In this document: positions 51,793-63,800 of the stretch, piece by piece
Numbering within the stretch: position 1 is the stretch's first letter
How the letters are laid out: each line of letters begins with the position of its first letter
DNA from: Cavia porcellus
Lineage: Eukaryota > Chordata > Mammalia > Rodentia > Caviidae
Direction: 5' to 3'
NCBI RefSeq assembly: GCF_034190915.1
Contig: NW_026947509.1
Coordinates: 31,256,767 to 31,320,766, forward strand
DNA length: 64,000 nt
The notes under the pieces: generated by a model
Database searches by the model: none
What the model was told of the DNA's origin: nothing
What the model saw: the letters and a program-made list of their open reading frames with translations, nothing else
Program-made: the position numbers and the translations under genes

Positions 51793-54700
51793 ACATTCTC
51801 AGGTGAATGGCCAAACATGACCGGGGTGGGGACTTTGATTTTTTCTTAGTGGTTTTTTATTGGACAGAAAGACAGGCTCTACCCCAAAGGATGCACTCCC
51901 CAGAGTTGGGAAGGAGGAACCTTGACACTGGGTTCCTCACTGACCCAGTCCCAGCTAACTGCAGACCCAGCACTCAGCCTGGGCTGCCAGGCCCCAGCCA
52001 GCAGAGCCAGAGCAGTCAGGCCAGGAGCACAGAGTCCCCAGAGCTCTTGATGGGCACAAGTGTCATCCCCAACCAGATGGACCCAAAGACTGAGGTAAAC
52101 CCCACTGCATGGCATCAGCACAAATGCGCCCAAGCCAGTATCCTACGTGTTTCTGGTAGTTCCAGAAGAGCCTCCACTGAGGAGGAAGTCCCCTAAGTCC
52201 TCCGACTCATGAAGGCAGAAACTAACAGCAAACAAAGTAGCTGTCAGAGAAGAGGAGGCAGCATTCCCTTGTCACAGTGTCCTCCCATCCAGACTCAGGA
52301 AAGGCAGCCGTGCACTCGGGCTCAAAGGAACCCCAGGCCTGCCTGCCGCATCCCCACCACTCCTGACAGTGAATGCACACAGGCTGCTGCAGAGGGGATA
52401 GGTCTCCAAACCATACTGGAGAACCAACACACAGGGACTGGGTATGGCCTGCAGGAGCACACTGACCTGGCCAGTGGGATGTCCTAAGCAATGCCCATCT
52501 CACGAACTGGGAGTGAATCTAGGTGGCATCCCTCATTGGGACAGGGGCAGGAAGGCTGCCTGTGGTCTCAAGCCACTTGGGGGGGTCATTTGCACTTCTG
52601 CCAAGTTTACATTTCAGCAAATTTAAATTAAATGCTTAAAACCACTATCCTTATTTTATCATCTATAGGTTTACAGAAGCACAGTGTATGTAAAATCTGG
52701 TGAATGTTTCCTTCAGCCCCAGGTTCCCGCTGCTAGCCGTCTTTCTGTCCATTCATTTGTCCCTCCAAGAGGAAAGCACAGGTCCATGAAAGGCGGCATG
52801 AGGATGCACATTCAGATGAGCTTGCTGGAACAGACACGTACTTGGCTTGCATGGGAACGAGACAAACCCACAGACATGGCCTGCAGGGGAACGAGAGAAA
52901 CCCACAGACAGAGCTCTCCTCTCTGCACAGAAAGGCCAGGGAAGGGGATGAAGCCCAAGGGGGAGAAGAACAACTGCTCCTCCCATTTAGCATCCCCAGG
53001 TGCACTGGCCAAGCCCGTTAAAAGAAGCATTAAAACAAGATCATGGAATATACAGGGGCAAATGGGAAAGACAAAGCCCAGGGTGAACTGTACCCGAAGC
53101 TCCAGCAAGGAAGAGCTCCACCTGGCCGTGTGTCAAAGGGCCCACAGGCAGGGCACACCATAGCGCTACAAGCTTCTGTCTTCGGGCAAATGCACAGTGT
53201 TGGGCTGCCCAGCTCAGAACAGGCTTCCATGTCCACGTCTGCACCTTGCAGAGAATTTGCCAGGATGTGGTGTGAAACAGGTACTCAGGTGCCCGGTGCA
53301 GGCAGGACTCGGGGAGGCCCCTCCCCAAAGGACCCTTGGTCAGGGTCCCCTCACCAAGGCACTGCTGCTTGGGTTTCTCCATGGGGCCATTTTACAGTTC
53401 CCATATCACAAAGGATGTCCTTTGTTTCCTGCTACCAGCATGGTAACTCATGCACGTGAAATCTGTTTTTGAGTCCAGGTGCCAGAAAGCAAGAGATCTA
53501 TAATTTGTAAGAGACTCTCAAGGTCATGGCTGGCTGTCACCCACCACCTAGACGCCAAAAGGACAATGGATCAGGAGAGTGAGGGCTTCACTGCCCAACC
53601 TGAGTCCAGAAGCACTGCCCCTATAGGGGCAGGGCCAGGCAGGACACAGGACAGGTGAGAGCAGAGAGGTCTCACCAGCTCCTTCTGGCAGGCACACAGA
53701 ACTCTAAGTTTCAGCTGCACCTGTAAAAGTGATCAGGAGCCAAACACATGGTGGAAGGGGAGCAGGCAGAAGCGTGGTGCAAAGAAATCCCAGACAAACT
53801 TCCTTTCACATGTGGGAGAGAGGACTGGGTGCAAACATCATCAAAACCCCAGGACGGCAAGAAAATCAGGTCCACCCCAGAGGGCAAACCCTCCAGCCTC
53901 TCAACTGCCCTGACACCTGTATGCTGAGGGCCCGAAAACAGGGACCTTGAACCTGTGAAGGCGGCCTCATCCTAAGCAGGAAGCTCAGCTTTCTACAGTG
54001 TCTCCCCAGTTCTGAGTCAACACCTCTCCAGGTTTCCCTAGTCTGTGTTCTACTTATATCTGCTTCTCAAATACCTGGGAAGTCTCAGCTTTCCCATCTT
54101 CTCTTTCAAGTTACACATCCTCTGAGGCCTCAGTGTGCCTGCCGTTTCCAGCCCTGCATGCACCAAATCAGGAAACCAGGGCTGAAACCCACTTGTACAA
54201 CCCAAAGATGGCAGGCAGGCTCAGGAACGGCTGAGGTCTAGTTTGGGAACTAAAATAACCAAGAGAAAGAGCTATGCAAGTGTTTTGGAGCTGCCTGGTA
54301 CTAGAGGAGGAGCCAGCACCTGTGTCCATCTCCAAAGCAGCAGGTAATCAAGGTAGAGTGTTTTCTTTTAAATAGCTTATTGGAGCACAAAGGCAAACTA
54401 AATCAACAGCCCTCCTCCACCCCACCCAACAGAGTGTGTGGCATCTGAATGATGCCAATGTGACAGAAGAAGTACAGAGGGCAGAGGCTGCACTAGAAAG
54501 GCTGGTGGCATGGTTTAGAGTCAATTTTTTAAAACCAGCCACAGGACTAGACATGCACTGACCTCTTCTCACTGCTAGGAGAGTCTGCATTCATCTCTCC
54601 AGTGAGTTAGCAGCAGAGTGGGAGCTCAGGAGGCTGATACCTTGCCCATACTGGGCGACGTGAAGGGCAGAATTTCAGGGCTGCCACCCCCAAAAAAGGA

Positions 54701-55039
54701 ACATGTCAACACTGCAGCAGCCTCCTATTCAGGTTGAACAAAATCACCTGGAGTATCGAAGCCATCACGAGCAGATGGCCTTTCGCTCAAAATAATAAAA
54801 AGACAAATAATCTCCCCTCTTTCTGCTAATCTGCTGACCTTAATACCAATTCTGGTTTTAATCACCGGGCCAGACCACTCCAGATGTACCTCCCCCATCT
54901 GGACCATGAGAGTCCTTTCAACAAAGAAAACACCCCCCATATTGCTCACTACAATGTGTTAATACAACTCTCAAGTCATTACAGAAACAATCACACTGCA
55001 AGGTCCCGTGTTAGAGCCCCAGCATGGTGCTGAGACAAC

Positions 55040-55125
55040 AGCAGCACCTGAGGGAGGAGGGAAAAAGGAGGAGGGAGGGGGGAACAGGAAGGGGAAGAGT
55101 AGGAGGAGGAGGGACCACGGCTGCT
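55040..55125. repeat. Purine (GGA-rich) tract
   Basis: About 85 bp of almost pure G and A. It follows a short ID-like piece (about 54995-55030) ending GTGTTAGAGCCCCAGCATGG. Confidence 0.85.
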
Positions 55126-56535
55126 TACAGGAGGATTCCTATCAGAAACAAAAATCTCTTCAAAAAAACAGCATACAAACAGTAACATCCTTTTATGCCT
55201 CATGGTAGTACTGGTCACACAGATCTGGAGACAGCAAGGATTGCTAGGGGTGACGATAGAGATCTCAGTTTTCTTGCTGACACAGTCCTTTCTCTACCAG
55301 GTAAACTCCTACTCATCCTGAAAGGTCCAGCTCAATTTCATGGTCTCCATGAACCCCTTTCCCTAGTTGTCCCTTTGTTCACTGGTTTCCTTCCAACCAA
55401 GAGTCTAAGATCCACACACAGCGTCCTTCACTCTGGAGTAGAACAAGGACCTTGTGCCCAGAAGGGACTTGTTAGGGGACAGGGACTGGAGGTCATCACC
55501 ACGCACTGCAGCGAGTCTCTTGTGAAGGGAGCACAGTACAGAGCTATGGCCACAAGGCCCTGTAAGGGTCCCATGGAGCTGATTCACCAGAACTGCCCTC
55601 CCTCCCCCAGTAACTTGCCACTGGCCGCTGAGACAGGAGCTATGCCTCCAAACAAGAGTCACTTGCTACCTGGGTAACCGGTCCCTACGGCAAGTCTGTG
55701 CAGAAGGGGAAACCTGGGTCCGGGGTGCACTTCCTGAGTATCCCTTTGGTTGCGGGATACTTCAGCCCAGGCTGTTGTGAGGGGAGATGCTAGGACGTGA
55801 TCCATGCTGAACCTGGGCTCCAGCTTGGGGAGGGAAATGGGCACAGCCAGCTGAGGCCCGAGCCACCAGAGGTCCCCCAGCAGGGTTCCTGGCCAACCTT
55901 CAGGGTTCCTCTTCCTCAAGCTCCAAGGCAACTGCCACTCCTGGAGCAGCGATTCTGACCCTATAACAAAAATGATGGCAGCTTTCCAACCACTGTCTGG
56001 AGCCCTGATAGAAAGCAAGCAACTCCTTGAACTTCAGCCTTTAGTAACCACCTAGCCTTTAAGACTAGTTCAAAATGTTTCAATAAACTCTGAATAACAC
56101 TGTTTCATTAAACCCCAAGTGATGAGTCAAGTTTAAAACAATGTATCAGTTACAACTCTAATTTGTTTCTCTTGCCCACTAAATTTTTTTTTTTTAAACT
56201 AAGCCCATGCCTACTGTAATTACAAATCATGGAAATCAGAAACTATAAAACAAAGCCACTGATAAAATGACCTATCAAGAATTGGTTGTAAATTACTAAT
56301 TTACAAGTCAAAGTCATCAATGAATCACTTTATTGCTATAATCAATCCTCCCAGACAGTAAAAGAGCATCCTCAAGACAGCTCTGAACTGGTGGCTGGTT
56401 CCAAGGAGTGAAGTTTGGGTCAGAGGCATCAGAATCCTTTGGAATGTGAGGAACATGCACCGCAGACCAACATACAACAACACTGCTGATCATTTATTGC
56501 TGCTTCCTTCCTTGTATGAAATTATACCTTGGTTG

Positions 56536-56610
56536 GGCCAGGAATATGGCTCAGTGGCAGCACTGCCCAGCAAGCACAAGGTCATCGAGTTCAATCCCCA
56601 ACACTAATAC
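56536..56610 (+). mobile_element. ID-type SINE
   Basis: The segment GGGCCAGGAATATGGCTCAG and the B-box-like GAGTTCAATCCCC are followed by a short TA-rich tail. Both internal promoter boxes can be recognised; the body is mutated. Confidence 0.8.
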
Positions 56611-56879
56611 ATATATACACATATGTATGTATGAATGTATACCTTTGTCAACAGACTACTATGTAGTATCAGCGAACAGGAAGTTGCCCTCAATGGAACA
56701 CAGAGTCCTTCTGAAATGTTCACCAGCATGCTAAAAGCTGGAAGCCATGCTGGAACTAGGGTCAGTGCTGGAACTCAGGAGGCTCCTGTCACTCATTAGC
56801 AGGGCAACAGGAGAAGGGAGAGGAGCCTAAACAGGATTAGAAACAACAAGGGAATCAACCCACAAGACAGAGCACCTGA

Positions 56880-56990
56880 CGGCACAGTGGCCTGCACCTG
56901 TCATCTTTAACACAAGAGGCTGAGACAGGAAAATCGCAAGTTTGAGGTCAGTCTGGGCTATAAGAGAGAGATAGAGACAGAGCACCTAAA
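56880..56990 (+). mobile_element. B1-like SINE
   Basis: Forward 7SL-derived wording: GGCACAGTGGCCTGCACCTG, AAGAGGCTGAGACAGG and GTCAGTCTGGGCTATAAGAG. It lies 270 bp after the ID element at 56.5 kb. Confidence 0.72.
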
Positions 56991-59369
56991 TTAAGAACGC
57001 AGTTAAGACTACTGAACTTGATAAGACTCTTATAGTTACTTTTTCTATAACCAACTTCAAACCTTAATTGCAATTTTTTTTAAAGAAACACAGGTAACAC
57101 ACACCATTTTATTTCCTAAACCCCAAATGTCTAAGCCTGCAGACCCACCCCACCCCTTAAGAGCATGCACAGGGAATCTACAGGAGGCCTTAAGGATGGG
57201 ACTTGTACCTAAATTCACTCAAATTTGGAATAATCTGTAATAGCAAGGAAATGCATAAAAACTGGAGAAACCTAACAAAACGAGAAGCCCTGAACACTGG
57301 GAGGTCTGTCACAGGCACATACAACATTACTGGCCTTACCAGAAGAAAGGCTTTATATTTTTGCCAAAAGCAAATATTTTTACCCAGGTGAAAAGGGTAG
57401 TTTTTTAATAAAATAAAATGATCACCCAGAGCTGTAAGTGAGGGCCTGGAGAGTACTCAGTGTGGGCGCCATCATCCAGCTCATTAAAGCACTCAGCTCC
57501 TCTGCAGAGTCCACAGATACCAGCCACACTGCTAGGTCTCCAGCCAACATAGCTCCATCCTGAGAAGCTATGCCCACAAAGGACAAATAAACTGAGTGTC
57601 CCTATAATTATTACTATTATTAACTTACACGGCCCTGCAGGGAAACATTTCAACACACTTCACACCCTTATGGTCACAAATCTACTGTCCCAAAAGAAAC
57701 CACCAAAACCTCAAATGCTTTTAACTGCTGTCAACAGGTACATGATGAGGCTCCTTCCCTCTAAATCATGTCTGCGCACCTCCTTTCCCCCATCTCTCTC
57801 TCCCCTGCTAAGATAGGGACATGTCTGGAACCCAGGCAGCTAATTACTATTTTCCACGAACTCCACAAGAACAAAGATGCAAGCCTGCTATTAGAGGGAG
57901 AACTGGGGCCTTCGGATTTGAACTTCCGGTGAACGAAAAAGGCAGCAAAACAACTCCATGCAAGCCTGCACGTCTAAGGGCCCCATGCTATTTTCCAGGA
58001 CTTCAGGAGCTAAGGAGGAGGGGTGGACTAATGGCTGGAGTCAAGCTCTGTCTTTTCCAAGGTCAGTGCTCCAAAACACCTGAAAGCAAGATGTTAGTGG
58101 CAAATGGAAGCAATCAAGCCTCACGGCAGCTCAGTATAGACGTTAATCCTCAAGTACGAAGCCCTCAGATGTGAATGGCACTACACAGTCAGCTGCTTGG
58201 CTTCAGGGATCCTCTACTCCCTCCTGAGACCCATCTGATGATTATCAGAACATGACCATTTTGTCTGCAGTTTGCCTTCATGTTTACGAAAGGGCGGCAC
58301 ATCCTTCGCCTGGCTGATTTTAATGCAAACCCTGTGTCAGTAGGCGAACTTGTTAAGCCCATCTGGGAACTGGCTGTACAGCAGGTGAAACCAGCTAACC
58401 AAAGCCACTGCTTCTACTACAATTGCCTCTATCTGGCATTAGTGTTCGGAAACGAGGTTAAAGATAAGATTAAGGGCATTTCCTTGCAGGTGGCCCACCT
58501 ACCTGTGGGTAGAACAGTTTTTAAGCATACTACCTCCCATCCCATGAGTAAAGGGGAGCCATCTGGCTGTCCCTCATGCCCCAGCCTTTCTTCTTCAAAG
58601 GATACACAGATGGGATCTGTTTTGCTGCTTCTGACCCCCAAATGCTATGGCAAGGTTAACTGATTCCTGCCAGGCACTATTACCATCCCTGCCTCTATTG
58701 CAAGGGCCCTAAAGACAGGAGAAAACTGAGGTTGCCTTGCCTGCAGAGGAAGTGTTCCACCACATTCCCTAGGAAATAGATTCCTGTTCTGGACTGGCCT
58801 TCTCCATTGAGCCCCCACTGGGCAGAAGCCTTGCCCTCCACAACTCACCCTTGGTTGTGAACCTGCTTCACCAAAAGCTCTGCAGGTGGAAAAGCCCAGA
58901 TTACCCAGGACAGGCTGGGTATTCACAGATGGGAAAGCCCAGGGATGAGATGCAGGGAAAGAGCAGGGCGCAAACCCAGAGGCCTGCTGACTTCTCGACA
59001 GGGCTGCACCTGGGAATGTGGCCTGGGAGCAGCCCAAGGAGCAGGGCTGCAGACATGCAGTGGCGTGCTCACAGCCTAATGGAGGGGGCTGGGCCAGCAC
59101 CTGCTGGAGACCAGTGGAACTCTGGCAAGTGACAGACCAGTAAAGGTACAGAGTACACAAAGCCAGGGAGGGCAGGGCCAGGCTGCTGCAGTGCCGCTGG
59201 GCAAATCCGCAGTACTAGAGTTCACATCCCGTGCAGCCACTTGCCGGCCAACTGGAGATCTGGGCGCACAACTCCGTATGCGCTACCCGGGCCCAGCGTG
59301 CATGGCGGGCCAGGCCGCTCAAGTGCTATGCCACCGCCCCCCTACCCCCCGCTTCGCCCCAGAGCCCAC

Positions 59370-60285
59370 CTCTGCGCGGGGACCCGTCGATGCTCTCTGC
59401 GCTGGAGGAGTGCGCGTCAACCGGGGCCCGCCGCAGGCTGCTGAAGTAGCCGCGTGTCCGCGGGGCGCCGCTCCGGAGGGAGGGCGCGCCGTCCCTGCGC
59501 GCAAAGATGCCGCTGAAGAAGCGCAGCAGCCGGTGCTCCGAGGCCGCGGCCCGCGCGCGCTCCAACCGCTGCAGGTCGCTGTTGTCCAGCGTGCGGTTCT
59601 TGCTCTTGCTGCGCTCCCAGCGCTCGAGGTCCGAGAGCGCGTCGTTCTTGCTGAGCACCTCGCCTACGTCCAAGGTGTTGCGCTTCTCCGAGGAGGGCTG
59701 CAAGGCGGTGGCGGCGGCCTCTGGACCCGTCTCCGGCTCCTCGTCCGGCGCCCAGGCCAGGCTCCCTGAGCTGCTGCGGCGCCTTCCACTATCCAGGACC
59801 GGGCCTTGAGGCGCCTCGGGCGCGCTCCAGTGCCTGAAGCTTAGGCTCCGCCGCAGGGTCTGGGCCCGTGGCCCCTCTGCGCCTGGGCTATCAGGCGCGA
59901 GCGAGCTTCGTCCCTCCAGGACCGGGGGACTGCCGGCCACGTCCACAGGGTCCGGGCCGCGCGCGCAAGGTCGGAGGCGCCCGAGCTCCAGCTGCCCGGT
60001 GCTCCGGGTACGGAATGTGCGCACGTCCCAGGAGCGCGGCGAGCCGCCCTCCGCGTCCTCCTCGGGCTCCTCCAGCAGCTGCTCGGGCGCGTCTGGGGAG
60101 CGCGCGGGCCGAGGCCGCCGGGCAGAGCGCAGTTCCAGCTCGTCGGAGCCCGGCGTCGCCAGCTGCTCCTTTCGGACCATAGTCACCGAGATGCGGTAAA
60201 CGGTCTTCCTGGGGGGCGTCCCGCGTGGCATCGAGTCTTCAGGTGGAGGCGCGGGCTCGCCGCCGCCGCCGTCCAGCAGGTACAT
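59370..60285 (-). CDS. AGAP1: AGAP1 alternative first coding exon (PIKE-L-like N-terminus)
   Basis: Predicted 5' coding exon of a long AGAP1 isoform: 305 codons plus one base. Seen: the first ATG of a long open frame is at 60285 (A at -3); a second in-frame ATG, at residue 19 (60231), starts MPRGTPPRKTVYRISV. The frame ends at the donor GAG|GTGGGC (59370/59369), phase 1, matching the acceptor at 32659. Joining them gives ...GSPRR-DAFVNSQEW. Residues 226-238 (SKSKNRTLDNSDL) and 253-261 (LLRFFSGIF) resemble blocks of the AGAP2 long isoform (PIKE-L) in the same order, and its start also matches the MPRG block. The rest is Arg/Pro/Ser/Glu-rich and probably disordered, with basic Ser-containing sites such as RRSLSF. 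In PIKE-L this region recruits signalling partners; the same role here is inference. The exon lies in a CpG island. The upstream frame stays open past 60567 without another ATG. Main doubts are which ATG is used and whether the exon is already catalogued. Confidence 0.85.
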
Positions 60286-60639
60286 GCTGCCTTGGGCGCG
60301 GGCCAGCGAGGCGCGGAGAGGGGCGCGCTCAGGCTGCGGGGACGTCGGCCCTGGGGCGCGCCCGCCCGTACGCTGCGCGGCCCGCGTGCCGGGGTCCGGG
60401 CCCGGGGCGCCGAGCCATGGGCCGGGGGCGCGCGGGGCGCTCAGGCGCGGGGACGGCCTCGCCGACAGGTGCGGGCGCAACGCGCGGGGCCCAAGGCGGG
60501 CGGCGACACCCGCGGCTTCATTGTCTACGGCGCAGGGCCCGTGCGCATCGCCGAGGGTTTTCAGCACAGCCCCGCGTGTCCGCAGTCTCCACCACTCCCT
60601 GGGATCTGGACGGGCTGGCAGGAGCGCCGGCAGTGGTCG

Positions 60640-60695
60640 AGGGGCGGGCGGCGGTTTAAAATGGAAATGCGCGCCGGGGCGGGGCAGGCGGGCGG
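60640..60695 (-). promoter_or_regulatory. Candidate core promoter: GC boxes and TATA-like element
   Basis: On the minus strand a TTTTAAA element lies at 60655-60661. A GGGGCGGGGC Sp1-type GC box lies just upstream (about 60675-60685) and further G-rich runs follow. If the AT element works like a TATA box, transcription would start near 60630 and leave a 5' untranslated region of about 340 nt before the ATG at 60285. The broad CpG-island setting also allows several dispersed start sites. Confidence 0.35.
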
Positions 60696-60835
60696 GGGCC
60701 GACGTGCAGGACCGTGGGCCGCGCGCCCAACCCCGCCGGTTGAGTCCCGGGAGCGCGGCGGCGGAGGCGAGCGCGGCGAGGCCAAGCGCCGGGGTGGATC
60801 GCGGCCGCGCGGACCGGAGCCGCCAGCCTGCTCTA

Positions 60836-63800
60836 TAGAAACCTACTCACACTGATCTCAGGGCTTGAAAGGCAAAACTCAAGCACTTGCTGCAGGTTTA
60901 CTTGAGGAACCTCTCCTAACCACGGAGCTGTGCAGAGGCTGCTACTCAGGTAAAAACCAAAGTCTCACTGGTACCTGTCACCCTCGCCACCTTTACAAGG
61001 AGCAGGTGTGCGCCAAAGGGGCCCGCTCAGCAATTCTCGGAGATGGCTCCATGGGTCTCAGAAAGGATCTTTCTCCCAGCGCTCCGGGTTAGCACCCAAG
61101 GCCCCTACAACAGGCAGGAGACGTCATGAGCCAAACCCAGCAGACTCGGGCCCAGACCAGGCTTGTCCACTACTGGCCACCTCTAAGAGAACAATGGAGA
61201 TAACGACAACCACACTTGGAGCACTTCTCAGCACGTCTCAGCCCCCAGAGATGCTGGTCCTAGATGCCACCTGATGCAACACTGCAGTTCTAGGTTATTG
61301 ATGAGCCCGTCGAGCTTCCTGCTGGCCTGACCATAGGTGTGCCATTCCAAAACTGGTGTGTATGAAAGTTCCAGATGGAAAATTCAACACACACTCCTCC
61401 AGGCCTGAAAATGCCAGAGATTGCAGGAGCTGTGTCTAGGTGAGGGGCTGGTACCAGAGGGCACTCCCAGAGTGCAGGCACAGTCAGCTGCCACTTTCCC
61501 CTATTTGAATCTTTTCACAAATACTCTGTAGGTATTAACCGTGTTCACAGCACTGACAATGACATAAGAATGAATGGGATATGGTCGCCTTCCAAACAAG
61601 CTGTGGCCTTAGAAAATCTGGATTTTTGCCCTGGTGTGAAATTATATTCTCAGGTTTAATGAAATAAATGAGTGGCCCCTTCCTTGACAACAAATTTCTA
61701 CCACCACAGGTCACTCAGTCCACATATACACTGAACTCTCGAAGTGGCATTTCCATAAGTGGTATTTCCTACACGAACCCCCGGAAGGTGAGGCCACCAA
61801 GGCAGATCTATCTCACCTTCTGCATTTCAGTGAAGCAGTCTCTTTAATAACCAGCTTCTGGAGTGGGAGCCGGACAGGAATCATGTATCAGAACCCCATT
61901 TCTAAAGCCCATTTGACTGGGATGCAGAGGTTCAGAGAGGTGGACACATCCCCTAAGGCTCATCCATGAGAGGTGAGCCTGGGGTTTTGGGGTCAACAGT
62001 ACTGATGGCCACTGCTGCCATCATGTCATTTCTTTAGCTTTAGCAAGCATTCTGCTTTGTTGATAATGAAGAGCGGAAAAAAGGTGGATATTAGCAGAAT
62101 GGACACTAATCCAAGGTACCTGCTACCCTGGTATGTCCAGGATACATTTGTAGTGAGTTTTTAGTTCTGTGATCATTTGACTACTGCAGTGCTACCCAGG
62201 GACAAGGAAGAGTCTCTGCTTCCAAGAATTGACAAACTTGAGAGAAATGCTGGTGTGAAGTGATTTCACCATAAAAACACAGGGATAAAATCATGGGTGA
62301 TAACCTGAGAGATGGCCATGATTCCCAGCATGCTGTCTCTCTCATGAATGAGCACTAGCTCTCAACTTTACAGCTGCAGCTGCAGAGCCCTGCAGGTGAC
62401 CAGGTTGTAAGCTGAGAATCCAAGCTGCACTGCAGAGAGACTATTGCTGGCTTCTCACTACCAGGGCTTCTCACTTCGCTGGGCGCCTGGTCCCACCACT
62501 GGGGAGACAGCATAACTTTCAAAAATGGAGATGAACTTTAATATGAAAGTACCTGGTCCACCCTGAAGACGGGTAAATACACTCTGCTTGTTTCCAGAGC
62601 CATTCATAAACCCCAGAGGGGAAATAAATTAAACCGCATTTCATTAGCAATCCAATGCAGGGCTGTTAGTGTCACCCAGTTTCTGTACCTTTCCTGGAAT
62701 CCTCCCCGGGTTTTGTGCCTTGCCATACTAGAATGCAGGCTGCAGAGTAGAAGAATCCATTTGATCCACCTTAGATGGATGGCACAGGCTCATCCAGGGA
62801 GCTGCGTTCACCCACAGCCAGTGTATTGGCTAGCTTTCAGCACTTTCCAGCCTAGAAGGAAGCGCTGATTTTCTACCCCTGTTATGAGGGTTTCTCATCT
62901 GCCCTGACACTGTGGCCTGAAAGCCCGGGTGACAGAGAATCGCCTCTCCCTACCCCGAGACATGGGCTCTCCCGCCTGATAGGATGAGCCGAACAGTTGC
63001 TCCCAAGCCTGCTCTCCAAAATCTAAATCCTCTCTCCCAAAGCCAGACTTGCCTTCTCTGAAAAAGAAAAGGGCCATTATAGCACACATGTTGGCGCGTC
63101 TTTCTGCTTTATCTTCCTTGGTTCTCTAAAAAACAGATCCCCCTGGACAACATTTGTTCAGTTTTCCACGCGCTAGAGCACATCACCATTTTGGTTTTCA
63201 GATGAAAAGTACATAGATGGTCTCGGGGCTGCACCCACAGCAAAGGGCAGTGGGCACAGAGCCTCTGCCCAGCAGGGACTCCTACTGCAGGGAGGAAAGA
63301 GGCAGAGGGGTCCCAGAGAGCCTGACCCACCCCCTTCCTCCCTCCACAGCTGGCTTCTCTCCTGGGTCCAAGCTTTGAGCCCCTTTGGCTACCGTCCCTG
63401 ACTCAGCTCGGGCCCACTTCTGGCTGCCTCTAAACATCCTGCATGTGAATATTATTATTTCACAAGCATTAGTTAGGAGAGCTGATAAGCCTTATTTAAA
63501 GGAAACCTCCAGTAGTCAGCAGAGCCATCTGCTTCGCAAGCTGACTTTCCAAATAACACAACTTGACAGCTAGTAATCATGTTCACAGCCTCTTACAGAA
63601 CCTGTGCGGCTGGCAACAGAAGCCAGCCAACCAGGAAGGCTCCCATCCTGCCCTCAGCATGCCCCTCCCGGGGCCGACAGGGAGGCTCTCCTCCACTGGG
63701 GTCTTCACAGGTGACCCTCCCACGCTGGTGAGCTGGCAGACACAACAGCAGCAGAAACAAAGACATCAAAGACATGTGCATTTCAGGGACACTTACATTT

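Larger units (their letters stand above)
32660..59369 (-). other. AGAP1: AGAP1 intron between CpG-island exon and exon at 32.6 kb
   Basis: A 26.7 kb intron, as used by the proposed long isoform; for the usual isoform the whole stretch to the right edge is intronic. Contents: a GT microsatellite (34.04 kb), the decayed endogenous retrovirus (35.3-38.1 kb), SINEs (38.4, 39.9, 45.0, 48.7, 56.5 and 56.9 kb), the duplicated 600-bp repeat pair, two purine tracts (42.7 and 55.05 kb) and a 43-bp tandem duplication (48.5 kb). The stretches 32.7-34.0, 40.0-41.6, 45.9-48.4, 48.9-54.9, 55.2-56.5 and 57.0-59.2 kb show no gene that I recognise. Confidence 0.8.
59260..60835 (-). promoter_or_regulatory. AGAP1: CpG island, intragenic AGAP1 promoter
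   Basis: About 1.6 kb of very G+C-rich DNA with dense CpG, in sharp contrast to the CpG-poor sequence on either side. It covers the whole alternative first exon and about 550 bp upstream of its ATG. CpG islands of this size in mammals nearly always mark promoters, so it is read as the promoter of the long isoform. Several open frames on the plus strand here are by-products of the base composition. Confidence 0.85.

Noticed and set aside
59326..59369. Continuation of the alternative exon frame for 14 codons to a stop
   Set aside because: It lies beyond a good splice donor (GAG|GTGGGC). Reading through would give a protein without the AGAP core, and the similarity to PIKE-L ends at the donor.
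60286..60567. Extension of the AGAP1 long isoform to a GTG codon 94 codons upstream
   Set aside because: The codon at 60567 is GTG, not ATG. The extra part is of pure CpG-island composition and does not resemble PIKE-L. A non-ATG start is possible but unsupported.
59191..60855. Several plus-strand open frames of 100-190 codons across the CpG island
   Set aside because: They overlap the AGAP1 exon on the other strand, have only composition-driven Arg/Ala/Gly/Pro content, and show no known motif. Stops are simply rare in such G+C-rich DNA.
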